Origin: an uncultured Bacteroidales bacterium
GTDB taxonomy: Bacteria; Bacteroidota; Bacteroidia; Bacteroidales; Paludibacteraceae
Assembly: GCA_902765485.1 (NCBI GenBank)
Contig: CACWZZ010000013.1
Location: forward strand, 1 to 64,000
Length of the DNA: 64,000 nucleotides
Direction: 5' to 3'
Below the pieces are notes generated by a model that saw nothing but the letters and a program-made list of their open reading frames with translations, searched no databases and had not been told where the DNA came from. The position numbers and the translations under genes are program-made. Below are positions 1 to 6,596 of the stretch, piece after piece; the first letter of the stretch is position 1; each line of letters begins with the position of its first letter.

Positions 1-96
1 AGGAAAAGCAAGCTTCTCCCGCGCTGCCCCTCGACTTGCATGTGTTAGGCCTGTCGCTAGCGTTCATCCTGAGCCAGGATCAAACTCTTCGTTGTA
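1..96 (-). rRNA. rrs: 16S ribosomal RNA, 5' end (partial)
   Basis: Read on the minus strand, the sequence contains the universal 16S start AGAGTTTGATCCTGGCTCAG followed by GATGAACGCTAGCGACAGGC and CTAACACATGCAAGTCGAGG, which is the Bacteroidales form. The gene runs off the left edge, so only about the first 96 nt are present. The 5' end is placed by analogy with Bacteroides 16S genes, which begin TACAAnGAAGAGTTTG. Confidence 0.97.
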
Positions 97-333
97 AAAG
101 AAATTTATAAGATAGCTCAGAATAATCGAATTTATCAAGTGTAGAATTTTTCGGGAACCTAAATAGCTCATGACTTGCGTCATGGCTCTTTATGCAGTTC
201 ATGGCACAAGGCCATGGACTTCATATTCATTCAGTTCTTGTACTACATCTTGTTATGAATAGACATTCTTTCAAAGATCATTTTTTGCTTGCGCCCTTTT
301 GGGTAACCCCCGTTTTTTGGGCGAAAGCGAGTG

Positions 334-365
334 CAAAGGTACTACAAATTTTTGAACTGACCAAA
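334..365 (-). promoter_or_regulatory. rRNA operon promoter
   Basis: On the minus strand TTTG (365-362), a 20-bp spacer and TACCTTTG (341-334) match the Bacteroidota primary sigma consensus. Start of transcription would be near 327. Confidence 0.75.
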
Positions 366-643
366 TATTTTAGCAAAAAAATTGCATAAAAAATGCACTT
401 TCTTTGTAACTGATTGAAAATCAACAACAGAAATTTTAGGCTTTTTTGAGTGTTTTTTGGGGATAAGAGTGAGAAAAGGAGATTTGTGGGTATGAGGGTG
501 TTGGGCACGCGTGCCTATACGCGTATATAAGGAACGCGCGTACGTGCGCGATACGCGAATGGACGGGACGCGCAAAAATGTTCACAAATTAAGCAAATTA
601 AACAAAGATCTAGGCGCGAGAGATGCACAAAGAGGAGAGGAGA

Positions 644-675
644 CGAAAACGCCCCACTCTATGGAGAGCGGGGCG
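644..675 (-). terminator. Rho-independent terminator after dnaK
   Basis: On the minus strand, CGCCCC plus a CTC arm pairs with GAG plus GGGGCG around a short loop and is followed by TTTTCG. It lies about 100 bp beyond the dnaK stop codon. Confidence 0.6.
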
Positions 676-688
676 ATAGACCGATTTT

Positions 689-748
689 CCGAGATTTCGA
701 GATTTCGAGAATTCGAGAGATCGAGATTTCGAGATTTCGATATATCGA
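689..748. repeat. 8-bp tandem repeat (CGAGATTT type)
   Basis: About seven degenerate copies of CGAGATTT, with GAATTC in the middle, making the array partly self-complementary. It sits between the dnaK stop codon and the dnaK terminator, so it is in the 3' untranslated region. Confidence 0.7.
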
Positions 749-775
749 AACCGATTCGGGAAAGCGGGAGGGTTA

Positions 776-2701
776 TTATTTTACTTCCTCAAAGTCAACG
801 TCTTCGGCGGAAGGGTTGTCGCCGTTATTGCCGTTGTTTCCGTTGTTGCCGGAGGTTCCGGCATTTCCGGGCTGACCGGCATTCTGCTGAGCCTGCTGTT
901 GGGCAGCGTACATCTCAGCGGAAGCGGCTTGGAAAGCAGTCATGAGTTCGTTGTTCGCTGCTTCGCAGGCATCTGCGTCGCGTTTCTCGTACGCCTCTTT
1001 CAGTTTCTTGAGTGCTTCCTCAATCGGAGCTTTCTTGTCCGCCGGGATCTTATCGCCGAATTCCGCGAGTTGTTTCTCGGTCTGGAAGATCGTAGCGTCA
1101 GCACGATTGAGTTTCTCGGCTTGCTCTTTCGCCTTCTTATCGGCTTCGGCATTGGCTTCGGCTTCGGCTTTCATTCGTTTGATCTCCTCATCGGAGAGTC
1201 CGGACGAAGCTTCGATACGGATCTTCGCATCCTTGCCGGTAGCTTTATCCTTTGCAGTTACATTAAGGATACCGTTGGCATCGATATCGAAGGTAACTTC
1301 GATCTGCGGTTCACCACGTCTCGCCGGCATGATACCATCGAGGTGGAAGCGTCCGAGCAGTTTGTTCTGCGCCGCCATAGGCCGCTCGCCCTGATAGATG
1401 ACGATCTCGACAGAAGGTTGATTATCCACCGCGGTGGTGAAAGTCTCTGTTTTCTTGGTCGGGATGGTGGTGTTCGCCTCAATCATCTTGGTCATGACAC
1501 CGCCCATGGTCTCAATACCGAGGGACAGCGGGGTGACATCGAGGAGGAGGACATCCTTTACTTCACCGGTGAGGACACCGCCTTGGATAGCCGCTCCGAC
1601 AGCTACTACTTCGTCCGGGTTAACGCCCTTGGACGGCGCTTTGCCGAAGAACTTCTCAACCGCCTGTTGGATAGCCGGGATACGGGTCGAGCCGCCGACG
1701 AGGATAATCTCGTCAATATCGGATGTTTTGAGTCCCGCGTGTTCAAGAGCAGTACGACACGGAGCGATGGTACGCTGAATCAGATCGTCGATGAGCTGCT
1801 CGAATTTAGCACGGGTCAGGGTCTTAACCAAGTGGGCAGGCACTCCGTTGACCGGCATGATATACGGCAGGTTGATTTCCGTAGAGGTAGAGGACGAAAG
1901 TTCGATTTTCGCTTTCTCAGCCGCCTCTTTGAGTCGCTGCATAGCCATCGGGTCTTTGCTCAGGTCGGCACCGCCGTTCTCTGCCTTGAACTCCGAAACG
2001 AGCCATTCGATAATACGGTGGTCGAAATCGTCACCTCCGAGGTGGGTATCACCATCGGTTGCTTTTACCTCGAAGACACCGTCGCCGAGTTCGAGGACCG
2101 AAACATCGTGGGTACCGCCACCACAGTCGAAGACCACAATCTTCATATCCTTGTTGGACTTATCAAGACCGTACGCGAGTGCCGCTGCGGTCGGCTCGTT
2201 GACAATACGGCGGACATTGAGTCCGGCAATCTCACCGGCTTCCTTGGTAGCCTGACGCTGCGAGTCGTTGAAGTACGCAGGAACGGTGATGACTGCGTCG
2301 GTAACCTCCTGTCCGAGGTATTCCTCAGCGGTCTTTTTCATCTTCTGGAGGATGATCGCCGAGATCTCCTGCGGGGTATAGAGACGTCCGTCGATATCCA
2401 CACGCGGGGTGTTGTTGTCGCCCTTCGTTACTTTATAAGGAACGCGTGCGATCTCAGACTGCAAGCGGTCGTAGGTCTCGCCCATGAAACGCTTGATCGA
2501 ATAAATAGTTTTGGTCGGGTTGGTAATGGCTTGACGTTTAGCAGGGTCTCCCACTTTGCGCTCACCACCATCAATAAATCCGACAACAGAAGGAGTAGTA
2601 CGTTTACCTTCCGAGTTGGCAATAACGATAGGTTCGTTACCCTCCATTACGGCTACACACGAGTTCGTGGTACCGAGGTCAATTCCAATAATCTTGCTCA
2701 T
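776..2701 (-). CDS. dnaK: Chaperone DnaK (Hsp70)
   Basis: ATP-dependent Hsp70 chaperone of the cytoplasm that binds unfolded peptide segments with DnaJ and GrpE. The 641-residue protein starts with the canonical [20 protein letters not shown], has the nucleotide-binding domain to about residue 380 ([32 protein letters not shown]), then the substrate-binding beta domain and helical lid. The C-terminus is a Gly/Asn-rich linker (GNNGNNGNNG) ending EDVDFEEVK, close to the usual Hsp70 tail. No grpE or dnaJ is adjacent, so it appears monocistronic. Its upstream region is nearly identical to that of groES; no CIRCE operator is seen. Confidence 0.98.
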   Translation of the reverse strand: MSKIIGIDLGTTNSCVAVMEGNEPIVIANSEGKRTTPSVVGFIDGGERKVGDPAKRQAITNPTKTIYSIKRFMGETYDRLQSEIARVPYKVTKGDNNTPRVDIDGRLYTPQEISAIILQKMKKTAEEYLGQEVTDAVITVPAYFNDSQRQATKEAGEIAGLNVRRIVNEPTAAALAYGLDKSNKDMKIVVFDCGGGTHDVSVLELGDGVFEVKATDGDTHLGGDDFDHRIIEWLVSEFKAENGGADLSKDPMAMQRLKEAAEKAKIELSSSTSTEINLPYIMPVNGVPAHLVKTLTRAKFEQLIDDLIQRTIAPCRTALEHAGLKTSDIDEIILVGGSTRIPAIQQAVEKFFGKAPSKGVNPDEVVAVGAAIQGGVLTGEVKDVLLLDVTPLSLGIETMGGVMTKMIEANTTIPTKKTETFTTAVDNQPSVEIVIYQGERPMAAQNKLLGRFHLDGIMPARRGEPQIEVTFDIDANGILNVTAKDKATGKDAKIRIEASSGLSDEEIKRMKAEAEANAEADKKAKEQAEKLNRADATIFQTEKQLAEFGDKIPADKKAPIEEALKKLKEAYEKRDADACEAANNELMTAFQAASAEMYAAQQQAQQNAGQPGNAGTSGNNGNNGNNGDNPSAEDVDFEEVK

Positions 2702-2790
2702 AGTTGTATGTTTTTTTAGTTAATAATCCAGTTTATCCAGTTTAACTAGTCGAACTAGGGGATCTAGTTGATCTAGTCGAACCAGGTTCG
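2702..2790 (-). promoter_or_regulatory. Conserved dnaK mRNA leader, twin of the groES leader
   Basis: About 90 nt directly before dnaK match the groES leader (11677-11771) almost base for base. It is built from CTAG-rich 9-10-mers. At 2745-2777 the mRNA can fold: ACTAG, three nt, AACTAG, loop ATCCC, CTAGTT, CGA, CTAGT. The same fold occurs before groES with only the internal-loop bases changed. Role (stability, thermosensing or protein binding) is inferred. Confidence 0.65.
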
Positions 2791-2800
2791 CTATGAGTAA

Positions 2801-2853
2801 GACAAAGTTTGTGCCAAAGGTTTTTTGGCAGAATAAGGCTGACAAAATGGCAG
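2801..2853 (-). promoter_or_regulatory. dnaK control region: sigma-54-like element and TGnCA palindrome
   Basis: On the minus strand TTGGCACAAACTTTGTC (2817-2801) has the GG, 10 nt, G(C/T) layout of a -24/-12 promoter, but with GT where GC is usual. Upstream, at 2853-2839, is CTGCCATTTTGTCAG, an imperfect palindrome (CTGnCA, 3 nt, TGnCAG). Both are repeated before groES with the same sequences at a distance that differs by 10 bp. Confidence 0.5.
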
Positions 2854-2854
2854 A

Positions 2855-3658
2855 TTAGAGGAGGAATCGGCGGCGGAGGAGGTGGATGTCGGCGGATGTG
2901 AGGAGAAGCTGGTTCTCCAGATAGGAGGACATGCCGCCAAACTCACGGTCGATGAGGTTGAGAGTGCGGATGAAATTATTGGTGGAAACGCCCATGAAGG
3001 CGCGGATAACTTCCATCTCGGGTTCGCCTCCACCACGACGGATGATCTCTGCGTTGAGGCGATCCACGAGTGTGCGGTACGCAGCGTTGGAGAGGTCAAA
3101 GTCCGCAATGATCGCTTCCCTGTCCACACCGAGGGCAAAAAGCAGATACGCAGCTCCCCACCCTGTCCGGTCCTTGCCTTGGAAGCAATGCCAGAGTATT
3201 CCGCCGTCCTCGGGGCTCTCCACGATCAGGCGAAGGAAGGTGGCGTACTGGAGTTGGGAATATTCGCTACGGATGAGCGAGGGGTACATGTTTGCCGCCA
3301 TGGCTTGCACCTCGGGATAGAAGGAATAGTTGACGATGTGGCTTTCGAGGTCGAGGAAAGCTTCTTGGGGAATCGGCTGCTCTGTCAGTCTCTCGGCGCT
3401 GAGGTCGATGGTCGGCAGGAGATGATGGGTTGCACCCTCCACAGGCTGATCCGGCAAGGCTTCCGCTTCTCCGAAAGAGCGGAAATCGAAGATGCGGACG
3501 AGGTTGAATTCGTCATGGAGACGTTTTAAGTCGGCAGGCGAAGCGTCATGGAGGTGCGCTGTACGCAAGATACGATGCGGTCGTACGGCGTGCCCTCCGG
3601 CGCCGATCATGCCACCCAAGTCGCGGGCGTTCACTATGTTATCAAAAGAGACTTCCAA
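2855..3658 (-). CDS. Tyrosine-protein phosphatase (Y_phosphatase3 type)
   Basis: A 267-residue dual-specificity/tyrosine phosphatase. The phosphate-binding loop is WHCFQGKDRTGW with nucleophile Cys158 and the Cx5R arginine; NARDLGG near residue 9 is the usual N-terminal motif of this family, and the conserved RIFDFRS strand follows. No signal peptide is present, so it is probably cytoplasmic. The start is TTG at 3658 in TTGGAAGTC, chosen because the NARDLGG motif needs to be near the N-terminus and no ATG precedes it. It is the last gene of the sensor/alarmone operon and follows the HD gene across a 7-bp repeat. The substrate is unknown. Confidence 0.88.
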   Translation of the reverse strand: MEVSFDNIVNARDLGGMIGAGGHAVRPHRILRTAHLHDASPADLKRLHDEFNLVRIFDFRSFGEAEALPDQPVEGATHHLLPTIDLSAERLTEQPIPQEAFLDLESHIVNYSFYPEVQAMAANMYPSLIRSEYSQLQYATFLRLIVESPEDGGILWHCFQGKDRTGWGAAYLLFALGVDREAIIADFDLSNAAYRTLVDRLNAEIIRRGGGEPEMEVIRAFMGVSTNNFIRTLNLIDREFGGMSSYLENQLLLTSADIHLLRRRFLL

Positions 3659-3662
3659 TTAA

Positions 3663-3690
3663 TGTTTAGCGTTTAGTGTTTAGTGTTTAG
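3663..3690. repeat. 7-bp tandem repeat (TGTTTAG) at an operon junction
   Basis: Four copies of TGTTTAG (one with C for T). Read in the sense direction the unit is CTAAACA, so a TAA occurs in every frame; the stop codon of the HD gene (3687-3689) is part of the repeat. Confidence 0.85.
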
Positions 3691-4271
3691 AGATGCGGAT
3701 AGAAGACATCGTTGATGAGGCGGAGGAACTCTTGGTAGGCAAAAGTGTCTGCGAGGGGCGAGAGAGCGTCTGCGAGTCCGCGGTAGTGCCACTCGTGGGA
3801 GAACTTGTCCGTGACATGGAAGATTGACCAGAGGTCGTCACCTTTGATTTGATAGTCGCGCCATATCGCGCGCATGTTACTTAGTTTATCTCCCATCGCT
3901 ACGACTTTTGCGTCAAAAGGCGCCGCCGCGAGACGGTTGATTGCCGCCTCTTTGCGTGCATGCCAACTATCCGCTTCGGAGACGCCATCGATGAAGACAT
4001 CGCTTTCGTCCTGAACGAGTTGCGCTACTCTGTCGCCAAAGAGGGAGCGGAGTTGGTCGATCGTGACGTCGGTGTCTTCGATCGTGTCATGGAGAGCTGC
4101 CGCCGCCAGAAGTTCCTGGTCGGAGGTGATGGTGGCTACAATCTCCACCGCCTCGAGAGGATGGACGATGTACGGAAAGCCTTTTCCGCGGCGCTCCGTG
4201 TTATGATGGGCGTTGACCGCAAAGATGATTGCACGGTCCAAGAGGTCTGAATCAATATATTTATTCGCCAT
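3687..4271 (-). CDS. HD-domain alarmone hydrolase-like protein (SpoT/MESH1 type)
   Basis: A 194-residue single HD domain. It shows AHHNTERRGKGFPYIVHP (His37), the metal and catalytic motif LHDTIEDT (His61, Asp62, Glu65, Asp66) and GDKLSNMR (Asp128), all as in the ppGpp hydrolase domain of SpoT and in small alarmone hydrolases. No synthetase, TGS or ACT domain is attached. The start is ATG at 4271 (MANKYID); the longer frame would overlap the upstream gene by 49 bp. Being in one operon with a RelA/SpoT-type synthetase (5216-6274) suggests a split synthesis/hydrolysis pair. True substrate (ppGpp or another nucleotide) is inferred. Confidence 0.82.
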   Translation of the reverse strand: MANKYIDSDLLDRAIIFAVNAHHNTERRGKGFPYIVHPLEAVEIVATITSDQELLAAAALHDTIEDTDVTIDQLRSLFGDRVAQLVQDESDVFIDGVSEADSWHARKEAAINRLAAAPFDAKVVAMGDKLSNMRAIWRDYQIKGDDLWSIFHVTDKFSHEWHYRGLADALSPLADTFAYQEFLRLINDVFYPHL

Positions 4272-4285
4272 AGATGCAAGAATGA

Positions 4286-5182
4286 TTAGTAAATTGTGCC
4301 CTCCAGCATAGCTCGGAACTCGGGCATCGGGCAATGGGTGTCACGCTCAACGATGAGTGTTTTGAGTCCCGCATAGACCTTGATTTGGCGCTCCACTTCG
4401 TTGAGATCAGCTCCGGGTCCGAAGAGAGGATTGCCGTTTTTATCCTTGGTATCATAAGGAATCAACGGGCAGTCGGGCGAGAGGAAATACTCTGCGGCAA
4501 AGGCATCCCAGAAACGTCGCGCGGTGGCATTGGACATGTGGTATTGCTCCATGGTCCACGCTTCGTTATTGAGACAGCAGCAGAGATAGACCATACCGAG
4601 GTCGAACATGGGATAGCCGTAGCAGAAATCGCCGAGGTCGATGAAATACGGCGTACGCACACCGTTTTTCTCGGTGAAGATACCGTTGGAGAACTGGAGG
4701 TCGCCATGAATAGCCGTATCAGCTTCCGGCGCAGCAGCAATGAAATCGTGGATATTCTGTTTTTGGTCGGGAGTAAAGTCGGGATTCGTGTCCAGCATGT
4801 GGTATAGACGGTCTTTGACCGACTCAAACCGGTCCGTGGGAACATGGATGGAGTGCAGTTTGATACAGAGGCGCGCGAACTCGCGTGCGTACTCCTCCGT
4901 GCGTTCCGGTTCATCTCCGCAAGCGCGCGAGTAAGAGCGTTTGCCTTCCAGACGACGGAAACGTATTCCGACCTGCTTACCGTCCGTCACCAAGTCTCCG
5001 GGTTCGGGCGAAGGGATGCCCAAGGCGTACACTTTTTGCGCCAGCTCCAACTCCAACGCCGCTGCATCAAAATTGCGGAAATAGAGTTTGAGCATGATAT
5101 TGGGATCCGACTTGTGGTTATAACTGGCACCGTTGGCTCCTTCGCCGGTGCGGATGTAGTCGTTGAGATCAATCTGGGTCAT
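4286..5182 (-). CDS. TIGR02172-type phosphotransferase (aminoglycoside-kinase fold)
   Basis: A 298-residue small-molecule-kinase fold. The catalytic loop is AIHGDLQFSNG (His159, Asp161, Asn166) and the metal motif is YFIDLGDF (about 180-186); the N-terminal lobe has IMLKLYF with a likely ATP-binding lysine. It resembles the Bacteroidota/Fibrobacter TIGR02172 family related to aminoglycoside and choline kinases. There is nothing to indicate drug resistance; the gene is embedded in a signalling operon, 15 bp before the HD gene. Its substrate (protein, nucleotide or metabolite) is unknown. Confidence 0.75.
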   Translation of the reverse strand: MTQIDLNDYIRTGEGANGASYNHKSDPNIMLKLYFRNFDAAALELELAQKVYALGIPSPEPGDLVTDGKQVGIRFRRLEGKRSYSRACGDEPERTEEYAREFARLCIKLHSIHVPTDRFESVKDRLYHMLDTNPDFTPDQKQNIHDFIAAAPEADTAIHGDLQFSNGIFTEKNGVRTPYFIDLGDFCYGYPMFDLGMVYLCCCLNNEAWTMEQYHMSNATARRFWDAFAAEYFLSPDCPLIPYDTKDKNGNPLFGPGADLNEVERQIKVYAGLKTLIVERDTHCPMPEFRAMLEGTIY

Positions 5183-5215
5183 GGGAATGTGAAATTAAAA
5201 ATTAAAAATGGAAAA

Positions 5216-6274
5216 TTATTTTTGCATGAAGGGGAGGTTGAGAGCTTGGGTGTACGTCAGTTCCGCCAGCTCGGCATTGTGGCTGTTATGCCCGTTCAGG
5301 ATGTCGAAAAGCCGCTCCAAGCCGATCTTGCCACCACCTGTACTAAGGACACAGACGATACAGATATTCTGCAGCCCGACCGCGGAAGAGATAATATCCA
5401 AGTCGGTGTTTCCGAGCTGGTGTCTCGCCAAACGATAAGCGTCCTCTTCATAGCGCGAGATAAGACGGCTGACGTCGCCCAAGGTGTTGCATTGGAGTTC
5501 CTTGAGGATGCGCAGGTAGCGAATGAGCGGCGCGTCCATAATCTCCGCCTGGTTAATCGCCGCAATGCGTTTATTGAGTGCATCGAAAGGCTTTGCCTGT
5601 AGGTACGAACGGAAGGTATCGCCATCGAGCAGCACTTCGTCCAGACGTCCGGAACTAACCAGTTGCTGGACACGGCGGCGGTAGTCGTTGATCTCCGTAC
5701 GGATACGGCTGAACTCATCGTCCGCCATCTCTAACATCCCGGCAAGTCGGTTCATACGACGCAGATACTCGCGCGGAATCTCGATGCCGGACTTATATCC
5801 CGTGTCATGGTTGATCGACGCCCACGCGTGCTGGAGGGTCGTGCGGAGCTGAAGCTCAAAACGCAGCGGGTAATTCGGCAAGCGGCAGATATAATGGAGC
5901 GAGTTATAGCCAAAACTATCAAGCTGGTGAAGCCGGCGTTTGTCCACCGAGTTTTCCCAGTCGATATCAAACATCTGCTCCGCCATCGCCGCGACACGGT
6001 CCACATCGTCGGTGTAGAACGTGATAATTCGCGCACCGAGGACATCCGTTATATCCGCGAGCGTCGCGTATTTAGCGCCCTTGAGCGCCAGTTTGCCCGC
6101 CAAACTCTCTTCGGTTTTGATACGCGCTTCGATCGCCGTGACATAAAGTCCGTTGCGGTCCAAGGCTTCGCGAAGCTTCGCAAGCACCTCCTCTTTCATC
6201 TGCTCCAAGAGCGGCAGCGAGTCGCGGTACTCGTCCAAGATGAGCTGGCAATGTAGATCAAGCGAATCCATCAT
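5216..6274 (-). CDS. RelA/SpoT-domain protein, putative alarmone synthetase
   Basis: A 352-residue protein with a RelA/SpoT nucleotidyltransferase domain at about 45-170: RIKTEESLAGK (Arg51, Lys61), DITDVLGARI with Asp73-like acidic residue, FGYNSLHYI, and ELQLRTTLQHAWASINHDTGYKS, which is the substrate-binding segment of (p)ppGpp synthetases. No HD or TGS domain is present. The C-terminal half (about 180-352) is helical and unassigned. It overlaps the STAS gene stop by 4 nt (ATGA), implying translational coupling to the partner-switching pair. Activity as ppGpp synthetase is inferred; it could make another nucleotide or modify tRNA like toxic small synthetases. Confidence 0.82.
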   Translation of the reverse strand: MMDSLDLHCQLILDEYRDSLPLLEQMKEEVLAKLREALDRNGLYVTAIEARIKTEESLAGKLALKGAKYATLADITDVLGARIITFYTDDVDRVAAMAEQMFDIDWENSVDKRRLHQLDSFGYNSLHYICRLPNYPLRFELQLRTTLQHAWASINHDTGYKSGIEIPREYLRRMNRLAGMLEMADDEFSRIRTEINDYRRRVQQLVSSGRLDEVLLDGDTFRSYLQAKPFDALNKRIAAINQAEIMDAPLIRYLRILKELQCNTLGDVSRLISRYEEDAYRLARHQLGNTDLDIISSAVGLQNICIVCVLSTGGGKIGLERLFDILNGHNSHNAELAELTYTQALNLPFMQK

Positions 6275-6573
6275 TGTATCTCAAAAAGGCTGATAAATCC
6301 GGTCATGATAAAGACCTGGCGAATATCGGCGTTGATGTTGCGAACAATCACTTTGGAACCATGAGCAGCCGCGTCCTTGCGGATAGAAAGGAAAATACGC
6401 AGACCGGACGAAGAGATGTACTCTAACTTGGTACAATCGAGGATGATCTCTTTGTGAGAAGCCTCCTGAAGGGGTTTCACTTGCTCCGCCGTAGCGACCG
6501 CAGCCGCTGTGTCCAGACGTCCGTCGAAATAGGCAATGATTTGATCACCGGATTCTTGAATTTGAGTTGACAT
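6271..6573 (-). CDS. Anti-anti-sigma-type STAS domain protein
   Basis: A 100-residue single STAS domain, the size of SpoIIAA/RsbV. The motif LEYISSSGLRIFL (residues 50-62) corresponds to the phosphorylation site of antagonist proteins (usually DSSGL; here Ser replaces the Asp). In partner switching such a protein is phosphorylated by an HATPase kinase and dephosphorylated by a PP2C phosphatase; both activities are predicted in the gene just upstream. No anti-sigma target or alternative sigma factor lies in the window. It begins 23 bp after the sensor gene and its stop overlaps the synthetase start. Confidence 0.9.
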   Translation of the reverse strand: MSTQIQESGDQIIAYFDGRLDTAAAVATAEQVKPLQEASHKEIILDCTKLEYISSSGLRIFLSIRKDAAAHGSKVIVRNINADIRQVFIMTGFISLFEIQ

Positions 6574-6596
6574 AATTTTATTTACAATTTAATGAT

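Larger units (their letters stand above)
97..775. other. rRNA leader and promoter region, then dnaK 3' flank
   Basis: No credible gene lies here. On the minus strand it holds the rRNA promoter (334-365) and a roughly 230-nt transcribed leader before 16S. Between about 370 and 640 nothing is recognised. The dnaK terminator hairpin is at 644-675 and an 8-bp tandem repeat at 689-748. Short open frames here have no family features and are treated as chance. Confidence 0.7.

Noticed and set aside
899-2719. A 606-codon plus-strand open frame opposite dnaK (and similar long antisense frames opposite groEL, valS, gcvP).
   Set aside because: They mirror highly expressed genes in the opposite frame, lack any family motif and promoter, and are expected from the codon bias of those genes.
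4286-5182. Aminoglycoside resistance gene.
   Set aside because: The fold is that of aminoglycoside kinases, but the sequence fits the TIGR02172 group and the operon context is signalling.
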